Assembly (NCBI RefSeq): GCF_022346605.1
Contig: NZ_JAKRNT010000001.1
Coordinates: 124,001 to 188,000, forward strand
DNA: 64,000 nucleotides
Source: Sporosarcina sp. ACRSL
GTDB lineage: Bacteria > Bacillota > Bacilli > Bacillales_A > Planococcaceae
Reading direction: 5' to 3'
Below the pieces are notes generated by a model. That model did no database searches, was not told the DNA's origin, and worked only from the letters and a program-made list of their open reading frames with translations. This document shows, one piece after another, positions 33,976-43,406 of the stretch. The translations under genes and the position numbers were made by a program. How positions within the stretch are numbered: the first letter of the stretch is position 1; every line of letters begins with the position of its first letter.

Positions 33976-35550
33976 ATGCAAAAACCTATACATGAAGAGA
34001 TTGCCTCACGGCGCACATTCGCAATCATTTCCCACCCGGACGCTGGGAAAACGACAATGACAGAAAAACTGCTCTATTTCGGAGGTGCCATCCGTGATGC
34101 AGGTACCGTAAAAGGAAAAAAGACAGGGAAATACGCAACATCCGACTGGATGGAAATCGAAAAGCAACGTGGAATATCAGTAACATCTTCCGTATTGCAA
34201 TTCGACTATGATGGCAAGCGTGTCAATATCCTCGACACACCTGGACACGAAGACTTCAGTGAAGACACCTACCGTACATTAATGGCAGTAGATGCTGCCG
34301 TCATGATGGTCGACTCGGCAAAAGGAATCGAGCCACAAACCATTAAACTATTCAAAGTTTGCCGGATGAGAGGCATTCCAATTTTCACATTCATGAACAA
34401 AATGGACCGCCAAGGGAAAGAGCCTCTTGAATTGATGGAAGAATTGGAAGAAGTATTGGAAATCGAATCATACGCTATGAACTACCCGATCGGTATGGGA
34501 AAAGAATTCATCGGTGTCTATGACCGATACAATCATCGTATCGAACAAGCACGTGTCGAAGGCGATAGCCACTTCCTACCGTTAAATGAAGATGGCGAGC
34601 TTGCAGTCGAGCATCCGATGACGGAAACTTCTTATTATCAGCAAGCGCTTGAAGATGTCCTGCTATTGAATGAAGCTGGCAATGAATTCGACGCGGAACG
34701 AGTCGCGAAAGGTGAGTTGACGCCTGTCTTCTTCGGAAGTGCCTTGACGAATTTTGGCGTTCAGACATTTTTAGAGACATTCCTTAAATTTGCCCCGGCT
34801 CCTCAACCGAGAAAAACGAAAGATGATCAGTTTATCAATCCGAATTCGGAAGAGTTTTCAGGGTTCATTTTCAAAATCCAAGCGAATATGAATCCGGCTC
34901 ACCGTGATCGTATCGCGTTTGTCCGGATTGTTTCCGGCGGGTTTGAAAGAGGGATGTCGGTTACCGTTCCTCGAATTTCGAAAACGATCAAATTATCGCA
35001 GACGACGCAATTCCTCGCAGATGACCGTGAAACGGTAAATGAGGCGGTTGCAGGTGACATTATCGGCTTATATGATACAGGAAACTATCAAATCGGCGAC
35101 ACGGTTGTCGGAGGTAAATCAAATTTTCAATTTGAAGCTTTGCCACAGTTCACTCCTGAATTATTCGTTCGTGTCACAGCCAAAAACGTTATGAAGTCGA
35201 AGCATTTCCATAAAGGAATCCTTCAATTGGTGCAAGAGGGCGCCATTCAATATTATAAAACATTGCATACAGAAGAAGTCTTATTAGGCGCAGTCGGACA
35301 GCTTCAATTTGAAGTGTTTGAGCATCGAATGAAGAATGAATACAATGTGGACGTCCATATGGAGCATATCGGCTCAAAGGTCGCGCGCTGGATTGAAAAT
35401 GAAAGCGATGTGAAAGAGTCGATGACGGGGCAACGTTCAATGCTAGTGAAGGACCGTTACGATAATCTTGTTTTCTTGTTCGAAAACGACTTCGCGCTCC
35501 GTTGGTTCGGTGACAAATATCCAGACATTCGACTCTACAGCCTATTATAA
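33976..35550 (+). CDS. prfC: Peptide chain release factor 3
   Basis: A 524-residue translational GTPase. G1 HPDAGKTT, switch [17 protein letters not shown]4 NKMD, and the RF3-specific second half ([40 protein letters not shown]). It uses GTP to release RF1/RF2 from the ribosome after peptide release. ATG preceded by GAAGGAGTTCAG. It is transcribed on its own between two terminators. Confidence 0.96.
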   Translation: MQKPIHEEIASRRTFAIISHPDAGKTTMTEKLLYFGGAIRDAGTVKGKKTGKYATSDWMEIEKQRGISVTSSVLQFDYDGKRVNILDTPGHEDFSEDTYRTLMAVDAAVMMVDSAKGIEPQTIKLFKVCRMRGIPIFTFMNKMDRQGKEPLELMEELEEVLEIESYAMNYPIGMGKEFIGVYDRYNHRIEQARVEGDSHFLPLNEDGELAVEHPMTETSYYQQALEDVLLLNEAGNEFDAERVAKGELTPVFFGSALTNFGVQTFLETFLKFAPAPQPRKTKDDQFINPNSEEFSGFIFKIQANMNPAHRDRIAFVRIVSGGFERGMSVTVPRISKTIKLSQTTQFLADDRETVNEAVAGDIIGLYDTGNYQIGDTVVGGKSNFQFEALPQFTPELFVRVTAKNVMKSKHFHKGILQLVQEGAIQYYKTLHTEEVLLGAVGQLQFEVFEHRMKNEYNVDVHMEHIGSKVARWIENESDVKESMTGQRSMLVKDRYDNLVFLFENDFALRWFGDKYPDIRLYSLL

Positions 35551-35556
35551 TTTTTT

Positions 35557-35588
35557 AACCGGGGATTTGGTTTCTCCGGTTTTTTTAT
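35557..35588 (+). terminator. Rho-independent terminator
   Basis: AACCGGgGA / TCtCCGGTT hairpin with a T-run after prfC. Confidence 0.8.
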
Positions 35589-35624
35589 TGTATGGGGCAA
35601 AGGTCACAAAATGAAATATAAGTT

Positions 35625-35729
35625 GGGAAATGATCGATAACTTCCGGGAAATGAACGATATCTCCTCCGAATTGATTGATAACCCACGGGAAATGAACGA
35701 TATCCGTCGGGAAATGATCGATAATTTTT
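35625..35729. repeat. Tandem array of five 21-bp units
   Basis: Units begin at 35625, 35646, 35667, 35688 and 35709. Four start GGGAAATGA and carry TCGATA or ACGATA; the third is diverged (GAATTGATTGATA). Because 21 is a multiple of three, the array is open on both strands and gives heptapeptide-like shadows, but no ribosome site or start fits a gene. Confidence 0.85.
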
Positions 35730-35829
35730 TCAGTCGCGTTTATCCGCAGAATCTTACATTCACGATTGATGTTAAAAGCGACTTTCAATATGATAGTAGT
35801 AAGCTTTATTCAACGAAAGGGATGTGCAA

Positions 35830-38800
35830 ATGAAAATCAGTAATTTTTCTATTAAACGACCTGTCTTTACGATTGTGACGATGTTTTTAGTCATCATCCT
35901 AGGGGCGGTGTCTTTTTTCAAAATACCCGTGACGCTCATTCCTGAGTTGAATCCGCCGGTAGCGGTTGTCGTCACTAACTATCCGGGTGCTTCCTCTACG
36001 GAAGTGAGCGAGAAGTTGACAAAACCGTTGGAGGCGAGTTTGTCGACCGCACCCGGTTTGAAATCGATGCAATCATCGTCGCAGGAAGGGGCCAACTTCA
36101 TTCTGCTCATGTTTGATTGGTCTACAAAAATTGACGATGTGCAACTAGACATTATGCAAAGGATCGACCAAGTGCCAGTTCCAGAAGGCTCCAGTGCACC
36201 GAGGTTCATGAAATTTGATCCAGCCCAATTCCCTGTCATCCAGCTAGCTCTACGGACAAGTACTGAAGAGGCGGATATCCGGAAGATTGCCGAACAACTG
36301 GAAACAGAGTTGAGGCGGACAAAAGGGGTGGCGAGCGTCACCGTTTCAGGGAAATTGGTGGAAGAGGTCCAAGTCATTTTGGATCAGAAAAAGCTAGAGA
36401 GGTTCGGGCTCGTACAATCGGATATTGTCCAAGCCATTCAAGCAAACAATGTCTCAATGCCCGGAGAACCGATTGAAACAAGTGACAGAAAGCAACTGAC
36501 GACAAGGATTATCAGCACACTGACGACCATCACAGATATCCGGGAAGTTACGGTAGGACTCAATCCGATGAATGGCAATAAAGTGAAGGTCAAAGATGTC
36601 GCCGACGTTGCGATGCTTGAAGCAAAAGCCACTTCCGAAACGAGGGCGAACGATCAACAAGCTGTCCTCATGTCCGTGCTGCAGGAATCTGGAGCAAATA
36701 CGGCGACGGTTTCTACAGCATTCAAGGACGCGTTGGATAAAGTGCTTGCTGAAGAGGAATACAAGGATGTTGAAGCGGATATTTTATTCGACCAAGGTGA
36801 CTACGTTAAGCTCGCTGTTGGAAATATAGGGCAATCGCTATTGCTTGGCGGTTTATTTGCGATGCTCGTATTATTCCTATTCTTACGGGGAATTAAAAGT
36901 CCGATCATTATCGGCATCGCTATCCCGTATTCGATTATAGTCACGTTTGTCCTCATGTTTTTTGCCGATTTTTCGCTTAATATTATGACCCTTGGCGCAT
37001 TGGCGCTAGGAATCGGGATGCTGGTAGATAATGCAATTATTGTTATTGAAAATATCGAGCGGCATATCGCGATGGGGAAAAGACAGAAAGAAGCGGCGAG
37101 GGATGGGGCTAAAGAGATTAGCGGCGCCATAATTGCTTCGACATTAACAACGCTAGCCGTCTTTGTACCTGTCATTTTCATTAGTGGATTAATCGGGCAG
37201 ATCTTCACGGAATTTGCGTTGACTATTTCGTTCAGCCTTTTTGCATCGCTTGTCGTCGCTTTAACAGTTGTGCCAATGATGGCTAGCCGGATGCTCAATA
37301 TGCCTCGAAAGAATATCGAAGCGAGAAGACGCCGCTCAAAAACATTTAACAGATTTGAAAGATCCGTCAAATGGTCCCTTAGACACCGTGCCGTCGTTTT
37401 GCTCTTTACTTTCGTTCTTCTTGTCGGCAGCGGTATCGGTTTGTTTAAAGTCGGCACCGAATTTCTTCCGCCGACGGATGAAGGCTTCTTTAGCATCTCA
37501 ATTAAGATGCCCAACGGATCTTCCTTATCTTCTACAAATGAGGTCGTAAAAAAGATTGAGGATCGGCTGAAAGACGAAGAAGAAATTGACGTTTACGTCA
37601 GCTTAGTTGGAGGCACGCAGCAAAGTATGGCGCAAGGTGGTTCGAATTCAGATCGTGCAGAAATGTACGTCAAACTCGTACCACTAGCAGAGAGAAACCG
37701 TTCAGTCTTCCAGTTTGTTGACGATGTTCAGCCTGGTGTTCTTGAACTGGTAGGGGAATCAGCAGACGTCCGTTTTGAGATGCAAACCGCAGCTGGATCG
37801 AGTCCGAACACATTGTCCTTCTCATTGAAAGACACTAATGAAGAAAGATTGAATGAATCGGTTGCAAAGATTGAAGAAGAACTTTCCAAGTTGGATTCAG
37901 TGCTGGAACTATCAAATAATCTCCAAGATACAGTGGAGGAAATCCATATTGATGTAAACCGCGAGAAAGCATCCGACCTTGGTTTAGTGCCTTATCAAAT
38001 TGCGCAAACCGTCAATTCGATTACACGCGGTCAATTCGCTTCACAATTTGTTGATAAAAAAGACAATGTCGTTAAGGTAATCGTTCAATATGATGAGAAG
38101 TATCGGAACAGTATTGACAAATTGAAGCAAATCAAATTGAGGACACCATCTGGGAATTTCGTTGCTCTTCAAGAAGTAGCGACAATTTCCATTGAAGAAG
38201 GACCAGTTTCCATCAGACGGGTGGACCAAGCCCACTCAGTTTCATTCAATGTAAAATACGAATCGTCCAATTCCTTGGGCGATATGACCGCGAAAGTGAA
38301 TGAAATAGTGGAACGCATCGATTTACCTGACGAAACGGAAATGACGTATGGCGGTGATCGAGAGTTATTCGAGAACTCAATCAACGATATGCTATTGGCG
38401 ATTGCTCTCGCTGTCGTGCTCGTCTATATTGTTATGGCTGCACAGTTCGAATCCTTCAAGTATCCATTTGTCATCATGTTCACTGTGCCGCTGAGTGTGA
38501 TAGGGGTAGCTCTTGGTCTACTTGTCACAAATACACCGATCAGTGTTACAGCAATCATCGGCATACTCGTGTTAGTTGGCATCGTCGTCAATAATGGAAT
38601 TGTTCTCGTCGACTATATTAACCAACGGAAAGAAGCCGGGATGTCTTCATTTGACGCGATTATCGTTTCGGTGAGAAATCGAGTTCGGCCAATTTTAATG
38701 ACAGCGTTGACGACAATTTTAGGATTGGTGCCGCTGGCGCTCGGAATCGGTGAAGGAACGGAAATGAACCAGCCGATGGGAATTGTCGTTATCGGTGGGT

Positions 38801-38895
38801 TAATCAGTTCCACATTCCTAACATTGTACATCGTTCCGATTGTGTATAGCTTGTTCGATCGGGAAACAAGAAAACGTGCAGTTGAAACCGAATGA
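35830..38895 (+). CDS. swrC: RND family efflux permease (SwrC/AcrB-like)
   Basis: A 1021-residue inner-membrane pump with the two-fold RND layout: TM1, porter domain, TM2-6, then the same again (TM7 near residue 520). The proton-relay Asp lies in GALALGIGMLVDNAIIVIENI (TM4), and GIVVNNGIVLVDYINQR is the matching TM10 region. No adaptor (MFP) gene is adjacent, as for B. subtilis SwrC, which exports surfactin. Orthology is inferred from length and type. The ATG at 35830 is better spaced from AAAGGGA than a GTG two codons upstream. Confidence 0.88.
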   Translation: MKISNFSIKRPVFTIVTMFLVIILGAVSFFKIPVTLIPELNPPVAVVVTNYPGASSTEVSEKLTKPLEASLSTAPGLKSMQSSSQEGANFILLMFDWSTKIDDVQLDIMQRIDQVPVPEGSSAPRFMKFDPAQFPVIQLALRTSTEEADIRKIAEQLETELRRTKGVASVTVSGKLVEEVQVILDQKKLERFGLVQSDIVQAIQANNVSMPGEPIETSDRKQLTTRIISTLTTITDIREVTVGLNPMNGNKVKVKDVADVAMLEAKATSETRANDQQAVLMSVLQESGANTATVSTAFKDALDKVLAEEEYKDVEADILFDQGDYVKLAVGNIGQSLLLGGLFAMLVLFLFLRGIKSPIIIGIAIPYSIIVTFVLMFFADFSLNIMTLGALALGIGMLVDNAIIVIENIERHIAMGKRQKEAARDGAKEISGAIIASTLTTLAVFVPVIFISGLIGQIFTEFALTISFSLFASLVVALTVVPMMASRMLNMPRKNIEARRRRSKTFNRFERSVKWSLRHRAVVLLFTFVLLVGSGIGLFKVGTEFLPPTDEGFFSISIKMPNGSSLSSTNEVVKKIEDRLKDEEEIDVYVSLVGGTQQSMAQGGSNSDRAEMYVKLVPLAERNRSVFQFVDDVQPGVLELVGESADVRFEMQTAAGSSPNTLSFSLKDTNEERLNESVAKIEEELSKLDSVLELSNNLQDTVEEIHIDVNREKASDLGLVPYQIAQTVNSITRGQFASQFVDKKDNVVKVIVQYDEKYRNSIDKLKQIKLRTPSGNFVALQEVATISIEEGPVSIRRVDQAHSVSFNVKYESSNSLGDMTAKVNEIVERIDLPDETEMTYGGDRELFENSINDMLLAIALAVVLVYIVMAAQFESFKYPFVIMFTVPLSVIGVALGLLVTNTPISVTAIIGILVLVGIVVNNGIVLVDYINQRKEAGMSSFDAIIVSVRNRVRPILMTALTTILGLVPLALGIGEGTEMNQPMGIVVIGGLISSTFLTLYIVPIVYSLFDRETRKRAVETE

Positions 38896-38896
38896 C

Positions 38897-38933
38897 TAAA
38901 AAGTCCGGGGAAACTTAACTCCGGACTTTTTTT
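38897..38933 (+). terminator. Rho-independent terminator
   Basis: AAAAGTCCGG / CCGGACTTTT stem followed by T-run, after the RND gene. Confidence 0.9.
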
Positions 38934-38953
38934 AGATGAAATTAGTGTATGAA

Positions 38954-38982
38954 TTGTGTCCAAGTATTTTTGGTGTTATAAT
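38954..38982 (+). promoter_or_regulatory. Sigma-A promoter upstream of the manganese riboswitch
   Basis: TTGTGT (38954-38959), 17-bp spacer, perfect TATAAT (38977-38982). Confidence 0.75.
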
Positions 38983-39019
38983 CTCTTAGAAGCACTCAAC
39001 AACTTAATATTTCTTTTGA

Positions 39020-39168
39020 CAGTTGTCAAAGGGGAGTAGCTATAGGGAAACCTATTTCATAGTCGTCAATACATGGCAAGAGCCATCGGTTATGATAGCA
39101 GGATTTTTACTACATAAATTTCTGACTTAGCGAGACCTTTGCCTTTATTAGGTGAGGGTTTTTTTATT
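39020..39168 (+). promoter_or_regulatory. yybP-ykoY (Mn2+) riboswitch
   Basis: The class signature CAAAGGGGAGTAGC (39027-39040) and the distal GCGAGACCTTTGCC (39130-39143) are present. P1 forms by CAAAGG (39027-39032) with CCTTTG (39136-39141). The 3' P1 strand is also the 5' arm of a terminator, CCTTTGCCT / AGGTGAGGG (39136-39158), followed by seven T. Metal-bound aptamer would therefore block the terminator and switch the downstream TerC gene on. Confidence 0.9.
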
Positions 39169-39191
39169 TGTAGAAAATAGGAGGCAGAAAA

Positions 39192-39944
39192 ATGGAAGCA
39201 ATATTATTGGAATACGCATGGGTACTTCTTGTATTGATTGGACTTGAAGGGCTGTTGGCAGCGGATAATGCTGTCGTTATGGCCGTCATGGTAAAGCATT
39301 TACCGAAACCACAACAGAAAAAAGCATTGTTCTATGGATTGCTCGGTGCATTTGTCTTCCGCTTTGCGGCTTTGTTCATGATTACGTTTTTAGTCAACAT
39401 CTGGCAAATACAGGCGCTTGGAGCGGCGTATCTCTTATTCATATCCATTAAAAGCTTGATGGATAGGGGCAAAGGGGATCACGATGAACTAAAGAAACCT
39501 CGGAAGAAATCCGGCTTTTGGATGACCGTATTAAAAGTAGAACTTGCGGATATCGCATTCGCTTTAGACTCCATGCTTGCAGCCGTTGCATTGGCTGTTA
39601 CGTTGCCGGAACTAGGTAATTTCCATATCGGTGGAATTAACGGCGGCCAATTTATTGTCATGTTACTCGGCGGAATCATCGGCTTAATCATTATTCGTTT
39701 TGCTGCTAGACAATTTGTTGTATTGCTTGAAAAATTCCCTTCACTAGAAACTGCAGCATTCGTTATTGTAGGCTGGGTAGGTGTCAAGCTGGTAGTTCTG
39801 ACATTGGCACATCCTAAGTTACAAATTATTGATGAGGCATTTCCGCATTCAACTCTTTGGAAAACGATTTTCTGGACTGTCCTTTTAGCTATCGTCATTG
39901 GTGGTTATTTGACAGCCGTTGCACAAAGAAAAAAAGCGAAATGA
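39192..39944 (+). CDS. ykoY: TerC family membrane protein (YkoY/MeeY type)
   Basis: A 250-residue protein with seven membrane helices. GLEGLLAADNAVVMAVMVKHLP is the first metal-binding helix of TerC proteins (acidic residues within the membrane) and VELADIAFALDSMLAA its pseudo-symmetric partner. In Bacillus the YkoY (MeeY) and YceF proteins export Mn2+ and help load metal into secreted enzymes. The preceding manganese riboswitch fits this role. Ribosome site ATAGGAGGCAG. Confidence 0.92.
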   Translation: MEAILLEYAWVLLVLIGLEGLLAADNAVVMAVMVKHLPKPQQKKALFYGLLGAFVFRFAALFMITFLVNIWQIQALGAAYLLFISIKSLMDRGKGDHDELKKPRKKSGFWMTVLKVELADIAFALDSMLAAVALAVTLPELGNFHIGGINGGQFIVMLLGGIIGLIIIRFAARQFVVLLEKFPSLETAAFVIVGWVGVKLVVLTLAHPKLQIIDEAFPHSTLWKTIFWTVLLAIVIGGYLTAVAQRKKAK

Positions 39945-39952
39945 GAAAATCA

Positions 39953-39985
39953 CAAAGACCGGTACAGTAATTGTACCGGTCTTTG
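39953..39985 (+). terminator. Terminator-like perfect hairpin
   Basis: CAAAGACCGGTACA and its exact complement around a 5-base loop, just after the TerC gene; the T-run is short. Confidence 0.75.
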
Positions 39986-40067
39986 TTATAGTCATTTTCT
40001 TTTCTTTTTCGGAAAAGTTCACTAAAATGAAGAGATGATTTCTTCTTATGAGAAAGGTTCTGATGGC

Positions 40068-41417
40068 ATGAAATTCACAAGGGAACATTTATACCGATTT
40101 ACACCGGCCCAAGTCATCGTCTTTTACTATTTTATAGCGATCGGATTTTCCTTCCTCTTGCTGAATTTGCCGGGCGTCTATTTGCCAGGAGTAGAAGTCA
40201 GCTTTATAGATAGCCTGTTCACCGCAGTAAGTGCAGTAAGTGTGACGGGATTGACGCCTATTAGCATAAGTGGCACCTATTCTGTCTTCGGGTTATGTAT
40301 GCTCATGCTCGTTCTCCAATTAGGCGGAATCGGCATTATGTCGATCGGCACATTCTTTTGGCTATTGGTTAAAAAGAAAATTGGGCTTCGAGAACGACAA
40401 CTGATCATGGTGGACCATAACCAATATTCGCTTGCTGGAGTCGTCGAGCTCATTAGACATATCGTCCAGATTATCTTTTTAATTGAAATTACAGGCGGAA
40501 TCATTTTGACATTGTATATTATGAGATATTACGACTCCTTTGGTGAAGCGTTGTTAAACGGGATGTTCATGTCCGTATCAGCAACGACGAATGCCGGGTT
40601 CGATCTTACAGGCTCTTCCATGCTTCCTTATTTCAACGATTACTTTGTGCAAACAGTCATAATGATACTAATTATACTAGGTGCCATCGGTTTTCCAGTT
40701 CTCATCGAAGTGAAAAGCTATTTCTCAAAAACAGTGCCGAATTTCCGGTTTTCTCTGTTCACAAAAATTACGACCGCCACGTTCGGGCTATTGCTCATTT
40801 GGGGTGCATTGCTCATTTTCATTTTGGAGTCGTTCAACTCATTTAAAGGTCTTGCATGGCACGAAAAGATCTTTGCATCCTTATTCCATTCGGTGTCTTC
40901 CCGGTCTGCGGGATTGACGACGTATGATATAACACAATTTAGTGATGCTACAGATATTTTTATTTCATCCTTAATGTTTATTGGGGCTTCCCCGAGTTCG
41001 GTAGGAGGTGGAATTCGGACGACGACATTCGCGATTGCACTCCTGTTCCTTTATAACTTTGCGCAAGGGAATAATGTCATTAACATCTTCCGGCGTGAAA
41101 TCAAGCTCATAGACGTTTACCGTTCCTATGCTGTCATCCTCCTTGCGTCAATGATGGTCATGACGGCATTGCTCATCCTGCTAATTACTGAAAAAGATAT
41201 TCCGGTCGTCGCTTTATTGTTTGAAATCACCTCTGCCTTCGGAACTTGCGGCATGTCGCTTGGAATTACATCGGACTTATCGGTTATCGGTAAATTAATC
41301 ATCATGGTGCTCATGTTTATCGGGCGGGTCGGTCTCATCTCATTCCTTTACACACTAGGCGGAAGAACGAACAAAAAACCATACACATATCCTAAAGAAC
41401 GCGTCATCATCGGATAA
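40068..41417 (+). CDS. ktrD: Ktr potassium uptake channel subunit (TrkH/KtrB family, KtrD-like)
   Basis: A 449-residue channel with four M1-P-M2 repeats. The pore loops carry their filter glycines: SAVSVTGLTP, SATTNAGFDLTG, SSRSAGLTTYD and SAFGTCGMSLG. It conducts K+ (with Na+) inward and needs a cytosolic KtrA/KtrC ring encoded elsewhere. No ring gene is adjacent, which with the neighbouring ykoY and kinE-like genes supports the ktrD position known in B. subtilis. The start is not certain; ATG 40068 is chosen over 40035 on family length. Confidence 0.88.
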   Translation: MKFTREHLYRFTPAQVIVFYYFIAIGFSFLLLNLPGVYLPGVEVSFIDSLFTAVSAVSVTGLTPISISGTYSVFGLCMLMLVLQLGGIGIMSIGTFFWLLVKKKIGLRERQLIMVDHNQYSLAGVVELIRHIVQIIFLIEITGGIILTLYIMRYYDSFGEALLNGMFMSVSATTNAGFDLTGSSMLPYFNDYFVQTVIMILIILGAIGFPVLIEVKSYFSKTVPNFRFSLFTKITTATFGLLLIWGALLIFILESFNSFKGLAWHEKIFASLFHSVSSRSAGLTTYDITQFSDATDIFISSLMFIGASPSSVGGGIRTTTFAIALLFLYNFAQGNNVINIFRREIKLIDVYRSYAVILLASMMVMTALLILLITEKDIPVVALLFEITSAFGTCGMSLGITSDLSVIGKLIIMVLMFIGRVGLISFLYTLGGRTNKKPYTYPKERVIIG

Positions 41418-41458
41418 AAAAGCATCTTTCCTCTATTTTTAGAGGAAAGATGCTTTTT
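41416..41458. terminator. Bidirectional terminator
   Basis: Perfect 18-bp stem (AAAAAGCATCTTTCCTCT and its complement), serving the convergent ktrD-like and radical SAM genes. Confidence 0.92.
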
Positions 41459-41461
41459 ACA

Positions 41462-43216
41462 TTAATGAACTACATATTTCGCCTTTTTAAGAAAGTGAAA
41501 CTGCGGTTGTTGGCCTTTGCTGAAGAACGTGACAAGATAACCGTCCTCGTTAATTACATTAGGCGTATCGGCTTCTGTCGGACGAACAGCGACAGGGGTA
41601 ATGAATGTATGCTTGCGAATATTCCTTTCGGTAAGCCTTGTCGGAGTTACCACTCTTTCAAGCAGTTCTTTGTCTTCCAAAATCGAACGTTCGATTGCTG
41701 TCAAGGTTTCCGGATCGATGTCCTCATCCCACCAAATATGACGTGGTTGGAAAGTGTGGTGCGCCAAATAATCGATTTTCATAAGACTTCTGACAATCGT
41801 CATATTTGCTTTTCCATAATCCAGCAGGAATTCTTCCAGCCTTGTGTACAAGTCTTGAAGCTGGTGGCCAATTCTCGACCAGCCACGGGTTTCCCAGAAC
41901 GTGCCGAATTGTTGGAAGAAATCAAAGGGCGTTTCAAATACTTCTGAAACTAAATACTCAACTGTGCGTGGCATACGATTGTCGTTCCAATACTTTTCAA
42001 GAACGTCTTCGGTTTGTTTAATTCGTAAAATATCATCGAATGTCAGTACATTGTTCGATAATATTTCATAAGGAGCTTTATCGATATACGTATAGCCGTA
42101 TTGCTCTGCCTGAATTCGCAACCCAGTCCCTCGTAGGAGTTTGAGGAAGCCTAATTGCAGCTCTTCCGGGCGCATGGCGAACACATCGTTAAACGTGTTT
42201 CTGAATGAATCATAATCCTCTTCAGGCAGCCCTGCGATCAAATCAAGATGCTGTGCAATTTTCCCGCCTTCTTTAACCATATTGACTGTTCTGGACAGTT
42301 TTTCGAAGTTTTGTCTTCGTTTAACGAGTTCATTTGTCAAGTCATTCGTTGATTGGACTCCGATCTCAAAACGGAACAGGCCGGCAGGTGCATTTTCGTT
42401 TAGAAAGTTAATCACTTCCGGACGCATAATATCTCCTGTAATTTCAAATTGGAACACGGTTCCTGGCAAATGTTCGTCAATAAGGAACTGAAACATTTCC
42501 ATCGCATAGCTTCGACTTATATTGAATGTGCGGTCCACGAACTTGATTGTCTTCGCTCCGTTTTTCATCAAATACCGAATATCTTCTTTAATCGCTTCAC
42601 GATTGAAATAACGGACACCGACCTCTATGGATGATAAACAAAACTGGCATGAGAAGGGGCAACCTCGGCTTGTCTCGATATACGTCACTCGATTAGACAA
42701 ATGTGGTACGTCTTCTTCAAATCGAAAAGGGGAAGGAAGCTCACGAAGGTCAAGTTTTGGACCGGGAGCCGTAACTTTCAACTGGCCATCCTCCAAATAT
42801 GCAACCCCTTGAACTTTTGTGATGTCGATTTTTCCGGATTGGTAATCGAGTAATTGCTTGAAAGTTCTTTCTCCTTCTCCGATGACGATAAAATCAATTT
42901 CAGGGACTTTTTCCAACCATTTATCATAGTCATATGTCACTTCAGGTCCGCCAGCTATAATGACAAGCTCCGGATTTGTCTTCTTCAAAATGCGGATCAC
43001 TTTTATTGACTCTTCAATATTCCATATGTACAAGCTAAATCCGACAATATCTGGTTTTTTTTGATAAATATCTGATACTATATTTAAAGTGGGGTCTTTA
43101 ATTGTGTATTCTGCCAACACCGGTTCGTATTCAGGCATTGCGTACGATTTTAAATACCGAATGGCTAGGTTAGTGTGAATGTATTTTGCGTTTAACGTGG
43201 TTAGGACGATATTCAT
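41462..43216 (-). CDS. B12-binding-domain radical SAM protein
   Basis: A 584-residue enzyme. Residues 1-140 form a cobalamin-binding-type Rossmann domain (MNIVLTTLNAKYIHTNLAIRYL; IVGFSLYIWNIEES) without an obvious DxHxxG motif. The radical SAM core has GCPFSCQFC near residue 190 for the 4Fe-4S cluster. The C-terminal 150 residues are the DUF4080-type extension common in this group. It probably modifies a small molecule or macromolecule; the substrate is unknown. The ATG follows AAAGGAGCAATTCC. Monocistronic. Confidence 0.88.
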   Translation of the reverse strand: MNIVLTTLNAKYIHTNLAIRYLKSYAMPEYEPVLAEYTIKDPTLNIVSDIYQKKPDIVGFSLYIWNIEESIKVIRILKKTNPELVIIAGGPEVTYDYDKWLEKVPEIDFIVIGEGERTFKQLLDYQSGKIDITKVQGVAYLEDGQLKVTAPGPKLDLRELPSPFRFEEDVPHLSNRVTYIETSRGCPFSCQFCLSSIEVGVRYFNREAIKEDIRYLMKNGAKTIKFVDRTFNISRSYAMEMFQFLIDEHLPGTVFQFEITGDIMRPEVINFLNENAPAGLFRFEIGVQSTNDLTNELVKRRQNFEKLSRTVNMVKEGGKIAQHLDLIAGLPEEDYDSFRNTFNDVFAMRPEELQLGFLKLLRGTGLRIQAEQYGYTYIDKAPYEILSNNVLTFDDILRIKQTEDVLEKYWNDNRMPRTVEYLVSEVFETPFDFFQQFGTFWETRGWSRIGHQLQDLYTRLEEFLLDYGKANMTIVRSLMKIDYLAHHTFQPRHIWWDEDIDPETLTAIERSILEDKELLERVVTPTRLTERNIRKHTFITPVAVRPTEADTPNVINEDGYLVTFFSKGQQPQFHFLKKAKYVVH

Positions 43217-43406
43217 GGAATTGCTCCTTTTGTATGATGCTTATTGATGGTGTAGGTGACTACAATTTAGTCTTTTTTTACTATGTTATTGCTTCTGATA
43301 ATATGAAATAATCAGAATTAAAGATACTTTGTTAAAATGGATTATCTTTGAATGAATTCTTATCGTTTGACATACTGTTTGGTAATAGGGCACAGGAGGT
43401 ATCAAA

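Noticed and set aside
35630-35833. Heptad-like small proteins on both strands over the 21-bp array
   Set aside because: Open only because the unit length is a multiple of three; no ribosome site or plausible start.
36801-37514. A 237-residue minus-strand frame inside the RND pump gene
   Set aside because: It is antisense to conserved RND transmembrane sequence and has no ribosome site.
41450-41947. A 165-residue plus-strand frame antisense to the radical SAM gene
   Set aside because: It starts inside the bidirectional terminator and overlaps a conserved gene on the other strand; no recognisable protein features.
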